A DNA stretch of 64,000 nt from Edaphobacter bradus. Lineage in GTDB: Bacteria > Acidobacteriota > Terriglobia > Terriglobales > Acidobacteriaceae. Position numbers and translations under genes: made by a program. This document shows, piece after piece, positions 54,456-63,213 of the stretch. Location: contig NZ_JAGSYF010000001.1 in NCBI RefSeq assembly GCF_025685645.1, positions 434,001 through 498,000 of the forward strand, written 5' to 3'. Positions within the stretch are counted from its first letter, which is position 1; each line of letters begins with the position of its first letter. The notes beneath the pieces were generated by a model that searched no databases, was not told the origin of the DNA, and saw only the letters and a program-made list of their open reading frames with translations.

Positions 54456-55715
54456 ATGTTTTCTGCTGTTGATGTCTTAACTGGCAGTGCCAGTCTCCGC
54501 CAGCGACTTGTCTGCCACGCGACTCGTGTGGCGATGTTTGCTCTTTTAGCGGCGTTCAGCATCGGCTCAGGCGCCACACGGGTCTTTGGGCAAGCGGCCG
54601 CTTCGCCTGTGGCGTCGAAGCCCGCCTCAGTAGACGCGCAGGCGGCCGGAGACCAACCGGACGATCCTGGTCCGCTGGCAACTGATCTCTCGTCCAATAT
54701 CAATCCCAAAGCGATTCAGGCGGCGATCAAGAGGGTCGGCGACTGGGAACTCAGTGTTGCTGAGCCAAGCTTCAACCGGCAGTGGACCTTTGCTGCCCTC
54801 TACGACGGTCTGCTTGCGGCCTCGAAGGCAACTGGCGATCCGAAGTACCGCGACGCCGTTCTCTCCTTCGCAGAAAAGTCGAACTGGCAGCTGATTGATA
54901 CACGCTTTCCCCACGCCGACGATCAGGCACTGGGACAGGCATATCTCGACCTCTACCTCGCTGATCCTAAGGCGGCCCGCAAGGCGGTGAGGATGGCAAA
55001 CACCAAAGAGATAATTGACCGTCTTGTCGTTCGGCCCGACGATCCGGACAAGCTGCTGTGGTGGTGGTGCGACGCGCTGTTTATGGCACCGCCCGTGCTT
55101 TCGCGGATGTACGTTGCAACGGGCGACCGCAAGTACCTCGATGCGATGGACCGAGAATGGTGGATCACCTCAGGCAGCCTCTACGACAAGCAGAATCACC
55201 TCTACTTCCGCGACGCGCGCTACTTTACGCAGAAGCAGGCGAACGGGCAGCCGATCTTCTGGTCTCGCGGCAACGGCTGGGTGCTTGGCGCTCTGGTGAA
55301 GGTGCTGGAGATCATGCCGAAGGACTATCCGAGCCGCCCGAAGTACGTCGAGCAGTACCGCCAGATGGTCGAGAAGTTAACGGCGATCCAGAGCAAGGAC
55401 GGCCTCTGGCGCTCCGGTCTGCTCGATCCCGACTCCTATGAGCTACCGGAGGTCTCAGGTTCGGCGTTCTTTACCTACGCGATCGCCTACGGAATCAATG
55501 AGCACATCCTGGACCGCAAGACGTATCTGCCAGTCGTCGAGAATTCGTGGAAGGGCATGCTGACACACGTCTACGCCGACGGCCGCCTTGGCTCCATCCA
55601 GCCTATCGACGGCCAGCCCGGCAAGTTCAAACCAACAGCAAGCTACGTGTACGGTGTGGGCGGCTTTCTGATGGCTGGTTACGAGATGAACCGGCTCGCT
55701 AGCAGCAAGCACTAA
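54456..55715 (+). CDS. Glycoside hydrolase family 88/105-type unsaturated uronyl hydrolase
   Basis: 419 residues with a signal segment (ATRVAMFALLAAFSIGSGA) and an (alpha/alpha)6-barrel domain. Diagnostic pieces: LLWWWCDALFMAPPVLSRMY (proposed catalytic Asp), WSRGNGWVLGALVKVLE, and the C-terminal YGVGGFLMAGYEMNRL. GH88/105 enzymes remove the unsaturated uronic acid left by polysaccharide lyases. The convergent lyase-family gene overlaps its 3' end by 4 nt, so a lyase/hydrolase pair acting on pectin- or alginate-like material is likely. Confidence 0.92.
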   Translation: MFSAVDVLTGSASLRQRLVCHATRVAMFALLAAFSIGSGATRVFGQAAASPVASKPASVDAQAAGDQPDDPGPLATDLSSNINPKAIQAAIKRVGDWELSVAEPSFNRQWTFAALYDGLLAASKATGDPKYRDAVLSFAEKSNWQLIDTRFPHADDQALGQAYLDLYLADPKAARKAVRMANTKEIIDRLVVRPDDPDKLLWWWCDALFMAPPVLSRMYVATGDRKYLDAMDREWWITSGSLYDKQNHLYFRDARYFTQKQANGQPIFWSRGNGWVLGALVKVLEIMPKDYPSRPKYVEQYRQMVEKLTAIQSKDGLWRSGLLDPDSYELPEVSGSAFFTYAIAYGINEHILDRKTYLPVVENSWKGMLTHVYADGRLGSIQPIDGQPGKFKPTASYVYGVGGFLMAGYEMNRLASSKH

Positions 55716-56929
55716 GCAACTGAACCCCGGCTCTGCTCTCTCGGCATCCACAACAGCGGCTGTCGGATCGGGAAGTTCCGGATGACCTCCGGAACGGTGG
55801 GGTCGGGGTTCAGCCTCTTCCACAAAGCGATGTAGTCCTGCTGGCCGTACACGAGACCGGCGAAGAGCAGGGCCGGGTTGCGGACAGGGAAGTCGTCCCA
55901 GTGCTCGACGTCGTGGGCGTAGGGCCAGATGTTCTTGTCCTTGATGTATGGGACCATGAACGCCATCATCTTCTTCAAACTCCGGCCGTCGGAAGTGGAG
56001 AAGGCCCAGAGGCTCTCCCTCTCCGTCGACAGACTCTGAGCCAGCCCGCACAACACGTCCATGTCAAAGAGCGAGTAGCTGTATGGCTTCGTGCGCGCCA
56101 ACTCCATTGGAAGGCTGCCGTCGGGCGCAACCTGGTTGGGCAGCAGCGTGGTGCGAAAGCGCTCGCGGCACAACTTCATGACCTCTGTATTGCCGGTGAA
56201 GCGGGCGAATTCGCCTGCCTGGAGAACCCAGCAGGTTCCGTGATTGTTTTTGGCGTCGCATTCCTCCTGGCCGTTCTTCGAGGTTCGCATCCATTCGAGA
56301 TACTGCGCGAACCAGTCTTTGACACTCTGGCCTCCTTCGATGGCATTGGTGGCAGTCAGCAACGTCGCCGCTCGTGCCACCTCGACTAAGTGCAGCGTAT
56401 CGATAATCCCGATGCCTCGTCCCTTATTTACGCCGAAGATGGCCTGAGCGTGCTCGAGGTTCGCGTTCATCTTCGTCGCCGGATCGACGAACCACGCGCG
56501 CAGGTGATGGCCAGCGTGATCGGCATACTTCGGCTGCTTCGTCAGCAGCCATGCGGCTGTGAGAGCAGGTACGATCAGGCTGAGCCGAACCATCGCCTCG
56601 CGATGCGCGTTGAAGTTTGCAGGATTCGAGAATCCGTCGCGGCGGATATAAGGGCCGCCGGGATTCTTCGGGTCGGGCCACCAGTAGTCGCCCTCAGAAT
56701 AGAAGTCATGCAGGCCTCCGGGACTGCGCTCGCTGTGTGCAGCGGTCACCGTGACAGGCTGCTCTGCGAGAGATTTGTCTGCTGCAGCGAGAATGCGGCT
56801 GCGATCTGTTGCAGCAACGAGCGCATAGGGTGACTGGTCAGACGGCACGTCAGCCCGGATCGTTTCGTCAAAACAAGCCGCGGCTCCGGCAGCCAGGGCG
56901 CAGAACTTCCGTCGTGTCAGACCATTCAT
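55712..56929 (-). CDS. Alginate-lyase-family protein, Tat-exported
   Basis: 405 residues with a Tat leader (LTRRKFCALAAGAAA). It has an alpha/alpha-toroid of the alginate-lyase family: EGDYWWPDPKNPGGPYIRRDG near 80-100, AQAIFGVNKGRGIGIIDT, the catalytic-type Asn-His in AKNNHGTCW, and a Tyr-rich YSYSLFDMD. Family members cut uronic-acid polysaccharides by beta-elimination; the actual substrate may not be alginate. Its 3' end overlaps the convergent hydrolase gene. It is not in that operon but belongs to the same locus. Confidence 0.9.
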   Translation of the reverse strand: MNGLTRRKFCALAAGAAACFDETIRADVPSDQSPYALVAATDRSRILAAADKSLAEQPVTVTAAHSERSPGGLHDFYSEGDYWWPDPKNPGGPYIRRDGFSNPANFNAHREAMVRLSLIVPALTAAWLLTKQPKYADHAGHHLRAWFVDPATKMNANLEHAQAIFGVNKGRGIGIIDTLHLVEVARAATLLTATNAIEGGQSVKDWFAQYLEWMRTSKNGQEECDAKNNHGTCWVLQAGEFARFTGNTEVMKLCRERFRTTLLPNQVAPDGSLPMELARTKPYSYSLFDMDVLCGLAQSLSTERESLWAFSTSDGRSLKKMMAFMVPYIKDKNIWPYAHDVEHWDDFPVRNPALLFAGLVYGQQDYIALWKRLNPDPTVPEVIRNFPIRQPLLWMPREQSRGSVA

Positions 56930-57072
56930 TCGTCAATGTCACCTTTTCGCAGGCGGAAACTGGGGGCTATTCACCCTTTCGTCCGCACCGTCGCATCATA
57001 TCTTTTTGCCCGATAGAGTGCTCATTCCGTGGGCTCAGAACGAAGATTTCACTGGCGTTTCACTCTATGGCT

Positions 57073-57101
57073 TGACGAAATGAATGACCATTCATTATGC
57101 T
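57073..57101 (+). promoter_or_regulatory. Promoter with FadR/TetR-like operator between -35 and -10
   Basis: TTGACG (57073-57078) and TATGCT (57096-57101) are 17 nt apart, a good sigma-70-type promoter. The spacer holds AATGAATG-AC-CATTCATT (57079-57096), a perfect 8-bp inverted repeat. The Bacillus FadR box is TGAATGANTANTCATTCA, and the similarity is strong. A TetR-family repressor released by acyl-CoA is expected. The regulator gene is not in the window. Confidence 0.7.
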
Positions 57102-57142
57102 TCACTCCCGTCTGAGACTTTCGCCCGATGGGAGCCCGCAGC

Positions 57143-59632
57143 ATGCCGAACAGCACCACCTCCGCGCCAAACCGTAACATCCGCAAGGTAGCCGTTCTCG
57201 GCGCCGGAACCATGGGTTCGCGCATCGCCGCGCACATTGCTAACGCCGGCCTGCCTGTTGTTCTGCTTGATATCGTTCCGCCGGGCACTGCGGCTGACGT
57301 ATCGAAGGCTGAGCGCAACAAGATTGTGCTCGCGGCCTTGGAGGGCCTGAAGAAGTCGAAGCCCGCGGCCTTCTATGCGGCGGATTCTGCGCGGCTTATC
57401 ATTATCGGCAACTTCGAGGACGACCTTGCGCTGCTGGCCGGCTGCGACTGGATCATCGAGGCGGTCGCCGAGAACCTCGACATCAAGCACGCACTTCTCG
57501 GCAAAGTTGAAAAGCACCTCAGTGCGGGAGCGATCCTCACAACCAACACAAGCGGCCTGCCTATCGCAAGCGTCGCGTCTGGACTCAAGCCGGAGACCCG
57601 GGCCGTTTTCTTCGGAACCCACTTCTTCAACCCGCCGCGCTACATGCGCCTGCTTGAGATTATCCCGACGCCAGAGTCCGATGCGGGGGCCGTCGCGGCG
57701 ATCTCTCACTTCTGCGATCAGCGTCTAGGCAAGACCATCGTTCGTTCTCGCGACACGCCGAACTTCATCGCCAACCGCATCGGCACCTTCTCGCTTGCGA
57801 ATGCGATTCGCCTGATGCAGGAGCAGGGGCTGACGATTGAAGAAGTAGACGCCCTCACCGGTTCGGCGCTGGGATGGCCGAAGACCGGGACGTTCCGGCT
57901 CGGCGACCTGGTCGGAATCGATGTACTGGCGCATGTGGCACGCAACTTCGAGGCGAAGGCGGCGAGCATCCATGACGAGCGAACGGACGTAAAGCTGCCA
58001 GCCTTCATCAACACGATGCTTGAGCGAAAGTGGATCGGCGACAAGGCTGGGCAAGGCTTCTACAAGAAGGAAGGCAAGGACGCCGAGGGCCGCGACGTGC
58101 GTCTTGCGCTTGACCTCAACACACTGGAGTACCGGCCCGCCACTCGGCCGAAGTTCCCGGCGCTTGAGATGGCCAAGAACGTCGAGTCGACCGGGGCGCG
58201 CGTGCAGCAACTTATGAACGGCGATGGGAGTGCGGACAAGGCTGCGCGCTTCTACTGGCCGCTGCTGACGGAGTTGTTCAACTACGCGGCGAACCGCATC
58301 TCGGCCACGGGGACCGAGCCGGCGGACAACATCGTCGAGATCGATCAGGCGATGAAGACGGGCTTCAACTGGGAGCTTGGTCCGTTCGAGTTGTTCGACG
58401 CCGCTGGAGTTCGCGAAACGACCGACAAAATGCGCGCCGCGGGTGTGGCCATCTCACCCAACGTCGAGAAGCTGCTCGCCTCGCACGGAGGCAACGGCAA
58501 AGGGCCAACCTGGTATAAGGATGACCCCACAACCCCGAGCGGACGCCAGTACTTCGACGTCATCACGGGCGCGTACAAGCCTGTTCCTGTCGCTGGGGGC
58601 GTGAGCTCGCTCGCCGTCATCAAGAAGGCAAAGGGTGTGGTGAAGAAGAATCCGGGAGCCTCGGTCGTCGATCTTGGCAACGGCGTTGCGGCGATTGAGC
58701 TGCACTCGAAGATGAATGCGCTCGGCGACGACATCGTCTCGCTTATCACCCAGACCCTCAAGCCCACGAGCCAGCAAATTGCCGATTTCGAGGCCTTCGT
58801 CATCACGGGCGATTCGGCCAACTTCTCCGTCGGAGCCAACCTCATGCAACTCCTTATGGCAATTCAGGAGCAGGAGTGGGACGAGGTGGAGAGTGCCGTC
58901 CGCGCCTTCCAGAATATGACGCAGGCCATCAAGTTCTGCTCGCGCCCAGTCGTCGTTGCGCCCTACGGGATGTGCCTCGGCGGCGGCGTCGAGATCAGCC
59001 TGCATGCCGCGGCTCGTCAGCCTCATGCCGAGCTTTATATGGGGCTGGTTGAGGCGGGCGTGGGGCTTATCCCCGGCGGAGGTGGCTGTAAGGAGATGGT
59101 GCTTCGCTCGATCGAAGCCGGATCGAGCATTCGGCCTGATGCGCGCGGCGAGGGAGTCGAGATCTTCGAGGCCATCAAGAAGAACTTTGAGACGATTGCA
59201 AAGGCCTCGGTTTCAACCAGCGCGGCAGAGGCGCGCGGCCTGGGCTTCCTGCGCCCTTCGGACAATATCACCGTGAACCGCGACCGCCTGCTTACGGATG
59301 CTAAGCAGCGCGCAAGAGCTTTGGCGGATGCAGGGTACACCGCACCCGTCCCGCGCACCGATATCCCCGCACCGGGTGAGTCCGTCCTCGCGACGCTGAA
59401 GCTCGCCGTGTGGACGATGCGCGAAGGCCAGTTCATCTCCGACCACGACGTGAAGGTCGCCAACTGGGCCGCCTACATTCTCTCCGGGGGAAGAGTGAAC
59501 CCCGGCACGCTAGTCAGCGAACAATATCTGCTCGATCTTGAGCGCGAGGCGTTTGTCTCCCTCTGCGGCGAGAAGAAGACGCAGGAGCGCATCGCCTTCA
59601 CGCTCAAGACCGGCAAGCCGCTGAGGAACTAG
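57143..59632 (+). CDS. Fused 3-hydroxyacyl-CoA dehydrogenase / enoyl-CoA hydratase (FadN-like)
   Basis: 829 residues from ATG 57143, with GGGAG 8-12 nt before it; ATG 57128 is possible. The dehydrogenase part comes first (NAD motif VAVLGAGTMGSRIAAHIANAG, HFFNPPRYMRLLEII). A crotonase-like domain follows in the C-terminal half (FVITGDSANFSVGAN, ELYMGLVEAGVGLIPGGGGCKEM). This order is that of Bacillus FadN rather than E. coli FadB. It carries out the hydration and second oxidation of beta-oxidation. Thiolase and acyl-CoA dehydrogenase genes follow. Confidence 0.93.
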   Translation: MPNSTTSAPNRNIRKVAVLGAGTMGSRIAAHIANAGLPVVLLDIVPPGTAADVSKAERNKIVLAALEGLKKSKPAAFYAADSARLIIIGNFEDDLALLAGCDWIIEAVAENLDIKHALLGKVEKHLSAGAILTTNTSGLPIASVASGLKPETRAVFFGTHFFNPPRYMRLLEIIPTPESDAGAVAAISHFCDQRLGKTIVRSRDTPNFIANRIGTFSLANAIRLMQEQGLTIEEVDALTGSALGWPKTGTFRLGDLVGIDVLAHVARNFEAKAASIHDERTDVKLPAFINTMLERKWIGDKAGQGFYKKEGKDAEGRDVRLALDLNTLEYRPATRPKFPALEMAKNVESTGARVQQLMNGDGSADKAARFYWPLLTELFNYAANRISATGTEPADNIVEIDQAMKTGFNWELGPFELFDAAGVRETTDKMRAAGVAISPNVEKLLASHGGNGKGPTWYKDDPTTPSGRQYFDVITGAYKPVPVAGGVSSLAVIKKAKGVVKKNPGASVVDLGNGVAAIELHSKMNALGDDIVSLITQTLKPTSQQIADFEAFVITGDSANFSVGANLMQLLMAIQEQEWDEVESAVRAFQNMTQAIKFCSRPVVVAPYGMCLGGGVEISLHAAARQPHAELYMGLVEAGVGLIPGGGGCKEMVLRSIEAGSSIRPDARGEGVEIFEAIKKNFETIAKASVSTSAAEARGLGFLRPSDNITVNRDRLLTDAKQRARALADAGYTAPVPRTDIPAPGESVLATLKLAVWTMREGQFISDHDVKVANWAAYILSGGRVNPGTLVSEQYLLDLEREAFVSLCGEKKTQERIAFTLKTGKPLRN

Positions 59633-59643
59633 AGGCAGCTTTT

Positions 59644-59735
59644 AGCTATCAGCTCCTAGCTTTTAGCTAAAACGAACTTAGAACAGGCACCATCGCTTCC
59701 AGCTAGGAGCTAGAAGCTAAAGCTAGGAGCTAGCT
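59644..59735 (+). repeat. Inverted AGCTAGGAGCT repeat covering the thiolase ribosome site
   Basis: AGCTCCTAGCTTTTAGCT (59651-59668) faces AGCTAAAGCTAGGAGCT (59715-59731), with another AGCTAGGAGCT copy at 59701-59711. The right arm contains AGGAG (59725-59729), the ribosome site of the thiolase at 59739. A hairpin could hide this site or stabilise the upstream message. Confidence 0.55.
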
Positions 59736-59738
59736 GTC

Positions 59739-60920
59739 ATGAACGAAGTGATCATCGCCTCTGCAGTCCGCACCCCTGTAGGCAAGGCCCCGCGCGGCAC
59801 CCTTCGCACCACTCGCCCCGACGACCTCGCCGCCACGGCGATTAATGGAGCATTAGCGCGCATCCCCCAGCTCGACAAGTCCGAGATCGAGGACGTCATC
59901 CTGGGCTGCGCGATGCCCGAGGCGGAGCAGGGAATGAACGTCGCCCGTGTCGCCAGCTTCCGCGCCGGGCTTCCCGTCACCGCCTCCGCCATGACCGTCA
60001 ATCGCTACTGCGCCTCCGGCCTGCAATCGATTGCCCTGGCCGCTGACCGCATTCGAGGCGGCAGCGCGGATGTGATTGTCGCCGGAGGCACGGAGAGCAT
60101 GTCTTATGTGCCGATGGGAGGCAACAAGATCTCGGTCAACCCGTGGCTCGTCGACAACTACCCGGGCTCCTACATGTCGATGGGCCTCACAGCGGAACGC
60201 GTGGCAACCCACTACGGCATTACCCGCGAGGCCATGGATGAGTTCTCCTACCAGAGCCACCAGAAGGCCCTCGCCGCGATTGCTGCCTGCAAGTTCGCCG
60301 ACGAGATAGTTCCTGTTACGGTTATAAATACAACGCCGGACGGAAAAGGCAAGGCCAAGCCTGTGGAATCGATCTTCAAGATTGATGAGGGGCCGCGAGC
60401 CGATACTTCCTTTGAGGCGCTGGCGAAGCTGAAGCCGGTCTTCCATGCAAAGGGCACGGTGACGGCGGGGAACTCCTCGCAAACTTCAGACGGTGCTGCT
60501 GCTGCAGTCGTCATGTCTGCCGAGCGCGCGAAGGCGCTGGGGATCAAGCCGATGGCTAGGTTCATCGCCTTCGCCTACGCTGGCTGCGACCCTGAGGAGA
60601 TGGGCATCGGCCCCGTCTACGCAATCCCTAAGGCTCTCAAACAGGCTGGGCTCACCCTCGATCAGATCGACGTCATCGAGCTCAACGAGGCCTTTGCCGC
60701 GCAGTCGCTCGCTGTTATCAAGGTGCTCGGCATCGATCCCGCCAAGCTCAACGTTAACGGAGGAGCCATCGCGCTCGGCCACCCGCTCGGCTGCACCGGA
60801 GCCAAGCTCACCGCAACGCTGCTTCGCGAGATGCCTCGGCGAAATGCAAAGTACGGCATGGTGACGATGTGCGTTGGTGGAGGGATGGGGGCGGCGGGAA
60901 TCTTCGAGGCGGTGAACTAG
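59739..60920 (+). CDS. fadA: Acetyl-CoA acyltransferase (thiolase)
   Basis: 393 residues, full length. Nucleophile Cys in [18 protein letters not shown] near residue 90, the catalytic His in [17 protein letters not shown] and the second Cys in [17 protein letters not shown] are all present. It cleaves 3-ketoacyl-CoA with CoA, the last step of beta-oxidation. It lies in the operon headed by the FadN-like gene, separated from it by a repeat. Confidence 0.95.
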   Translation: MNEVIIASAVRTPVGKAPRGTLRTTRPDDLAATAINGALARIPQLDKSEIEDVILGCAMPEAEQGMNVARVASFRAGLPVTASAMTVNRYCASGLQSIALAADRIRGGSADVIVAGGTESMSYVPMGGNKISVNPWLVDNYPGSYMSMGLTAERVATHYGITREAMDEFSYQSHQKALAAIAACKFADEIVPVTVINTTPDGKGKAKPVESIFKIDEGPRADTSFEALAKLKPVFHAKGTVTAGNSSQTSDGAAAAVVMSAERAKALGIKPMARFIAFAYAGCDPEEMGIGPVYAIPKALKQAGLTLDQIDVIELNEAFAAQSLAVIKVLGIDPAKLNVNGGAIALGHPLGCTGAKLTATLLREMPRRNAKYGMVTMCVGGGMGAAGIFEAVN

Positions 60921-60922
60921 CT

Positions 60923-61234
60923 ATGTTGTCGATTGCTACCGAGTCTATGGAGAAAAAGGTACGAGTTGCAGCGCGAATATTTGTCGCAATGAATGTGATT
61001 GTCCTGACTCTCGCTATCACTTTCTACAAATTGAACCTGGAGTTGTGGGATCGCTTTCGTGATGACATCTTCCTAACCTTGGCATTGTGTTTTTTTGTGC
61101 TGATTGGATTAGGAATAGCGACTTCACGATCGCGGAACACATCTGAATCCTTAATTACCAAGAGGAACGCGGTCGGAGCAGCTTTGATTGTTATCGATAG
61201 CCTACTGCTTCTCATACTTGGTGTAGGTCAATAA
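60923..61234 (+). CDS. Small hypothetical membrane protein
   Basis: 103 residues from ATG 60923, 3 nt after the thiolase stop; the ribosome site is weak. Three hydrophobic helices are predicted (ARIFVAMNVIVLTLAITFY; DIFLTLALCFFVLIGLGIA; AVGAALIVIDSLLLLILGV). Its codon choice is AT-richer than that of the flanking genes. No family is recognised. It is placed inside the beta-oxidation operon, but a role there is only inferred. Confidence 0.55.
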   Translation: MLSIATESMEKKVRVAARIFVAMNVIVLTLAITFYKLNLELWDRFRDDIFLTLALCFFVLIGLGIATSRSRNTSESLITKRNAVGAALIVIDSLLLLILGVGQ

Positions 61235-61275
61235 CCGCTTCTCGTTCTTGTAACAACCCAAGAGAGGTAATCCAA

Positions 61276-63087
61276 ATGTCCACAATGACCGCCCCCACCT
61301 CCACCGACAAGAAGATCATCCCCGGCGGAAGCTTCCTCATCTCCAACCCCACTCCTGCCGACTGCTTCTTCCCCGAGGACTTCACCGAGGAACACCGCCA
61401 GATCGCCCAGACCACGGCCGACTTCGCGCTTAACGAGATCGTCCCCGTCTCCGACCAGATCGAGGCCAAGGACTTCTCCGTCACGCGTCGGCTCATCAAG
61501 GAGGCCAGCGAGCTTGGCCTCACCTCGGTCGACATCCCCGAGGAGTACGGCGGGCTTGAGATGGACAAGGTCACCTCGGCCATCATCGCCGACAACATCG
61601 CCAAGCAGGGCAGCTTCTCCGTCGCCTTCTCGGCGCACGTCGGCATCGGGACGCTGCCCATCGTCTGGTACGGCACAGTCGAGCAGAAGAAGAAGTACCT
61701 GCCCAAGCTTGCCAGCGGCGAGTTTGTCGGTGCCTACGCGCTCTCTGAGTCCACTTCCGGGTCTGACGCTGTCAATGCAAGAACGCGCGCCGTTCTGTCG
61801 GAAGACGGCAGTACCTACACTGTCAACGGCGAAAAGATGTGGATCACCAACGCAGGCTTCGCTGACATCTTCACCATCTTCGCCAAGTGCGAGGTCAAGG
61901 AAGGCAAGGACGCGGGCAAAGAGCGCTTGACTGCCTTCCTCGTTGAGAAGGGAACTCCCGGCTTCACCGTCGGCAAGGAGGAGCACAAGCTCGGCATCCG
62001 TGGCAGCTCCACCTGCCCGCTCATTCTCGCCGATTGCAAGATCCCCGCGTCTAACCTGCTCGGCGAAGTAGGCAAGGGCCACCACATCGCGTTCAACATC
62101 CTCAACGTCGGCCGCTACAAGCTCGGCAACGCCGCCGTTGGAGCCGCGCGCATGTGCCTTGGCAACGGCATCCGCTACGCCAAGGAGCGCAAGGCCTTCG
62201 GCAAGTCCATCTCCGAGTTTGGCCTTATCCAGGAGAAGCTCGCCGACTGCGCCGTGGGGGTCTTTGTCGGAGAAGCGCTCTCGTACCGCGCCGTAGGGAT
62301 GATTGACGCCGCGCTGGCGAAGGTCGATAAGCACGACACCGCCGCCATCCAGAAGGCCATCGAGGACTACGCCGTCGAGTGCTCTATCTGTAAGGTGTGG
62401 GACTCGGAGATGCTCGACCGCGTCGTCGACGAGGTGCTGCAGATCTACGCCGGCTACGGCTACGTCGAGGAGTATCCGGCGGAGCGCGCTTATCGCGACT
62501 CGCGCATCAACCGCATCTTTGAAGGCACCAACGAGATCAACCGGCTGATCATCACCGGCTGGCTGATGAAGTCGGCGATGAACGGCAAGCTCGCCCTGAT
62601 GCCTGCCATCAAGCAGCTGATGGACGAGGTCATGTCCGGCCCCGTCGCGAAGGAAGACCGCGAGGGCCCGCTGGCCGAGGAGTACAACCTGCTAGCCAGC
62701 GCCAAAAAGCTCGCTCTGTTCGCCGCCGGTTCGGCGACGCAGAAGTATATGCAGAAGCTCGCCGACGAGCAGGAGGTGATGTCCGCCATCGCCGACATGA
62801 TCATCGAGGTCTTCGCCATGGAATCGGCCATCCTGCGTGCGGAGAAGCTCTCCGGCAAGGGGACGGCCGAGATCCCCGTCGCCCTGGCGCGTATCTATGC
62901 TTCGGGCGCGATGGAGAGAGTCGAACTCGCGGCGCGCAAGGTGATTGCGACGGTGGCTGAGGGCGACATGCTGCGCACGCAGCTCGCCATCCTTCGCCGC
63001 CTCGCCAAGCACGATCCGGCTGACACCATCGCGCTGCGCCGCCAGGTGGCACAGCACGTCATCCGGGCAGGGAAGTACGCCTTCTAA
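61276..63087 (+). CDS. Acyl-CoA dehydrogenase
   Basis: 603 residues, the longer VLCAD-like form with a C-terminal extension. Key pieces: GLTSVDIPEEYGGLEMD, YALSESTSGSDAVNARTRA (FAD region), WITNAGFADIFTIFAK, RKAFGKSISEFGLIQEKLAD, and the catalytic Glu region YVEEYPAERAYRDSRINRIFEGTNEINR. It performs the first FAD-dependent oxidation of fatty acyl-CoA. AGAGGTAA lies 7 nt upstream. It ends the operon; a terminator follows. Confidence 0.95.
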   Translation: MSTMTAPTSTDKKIIPGGSFLISNPTPADCFFPEDFTEEHRQIAQTTADFALNEIVPVSDQIEAKDFSVTRRLIKEASELGLTSVDIPEEYGGLEMDKVTSAIIADNIAKQGSFSVAFSAHVGIGTLPIVWYGTVEQKKKYLPKLASGEFVGAYALSESTSGSDAVNARTRAVLSEDGSTYTVNGEKMWITNAGFADIFTIFAKCEVKEGKDAGKERLTAFLVEKGTPGFTVGKEEHKLGIRGSSTCPLILADCKIPASNLLGEVGKGHHIAFNILNVGRYKLGNAAVGAARMCLGNGIRYAKERKAFGKSISEFGLIQEKLADCAVGVFVGEALSYRAVGMIDAALAKVDKHDTAAIQKAIEDYAVECSICKVWDSEMLDRVVDEVLQIYAGYGYVEEYPAERAYRDSRINRIFEGTNEINRLIITGWLMKSAMNGKLALMPAIKQLMDEVMSGPVAKEDREGPLAEEYNLLASAKKLALFAAGSATQKYMQKLADEQEVMSAIADMIIEVFAMESAILRAEKLSGKGTAEIPVALARIYASGAMERVELAARKVIATVAEGDMLRTQLAILRRLAKHDPADTIALRRQVAQHVIRAGKYAF

Positions 63088-63133
63088 GCAGCAACCCTTA
63101 CCTGCTACCTAAGCTGTAGAACATCCCACAAAA

Positions 63134-63168
63134 GCACCAGCCGAGATACCCTCTCCGCTGGTGTTTTT
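63134..63168 (+). terminator. Terminator of the beta-oxidation operon
   Basis: CACCAGC (63135-63141) pairs with GCTGGTG (63157-63163), followed by TTTTTC, about 45 nt after the acyl-CoA dehydrogenase stop. Confidence 0.8.
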
Positions 63169-63213
63169 CGTTGTCTTTTGAAGGTCGCTTTGTAACCATC
63201 GAAGCGATACCTT

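Noticed and set aside
59633..59738. Insertion sequence ends suggested by the AGCTAGGAGCT repeats
   Set aside because: No transposase frame lies between the arms, which are only about 45 nt apart; a palindromic repeat fits better.
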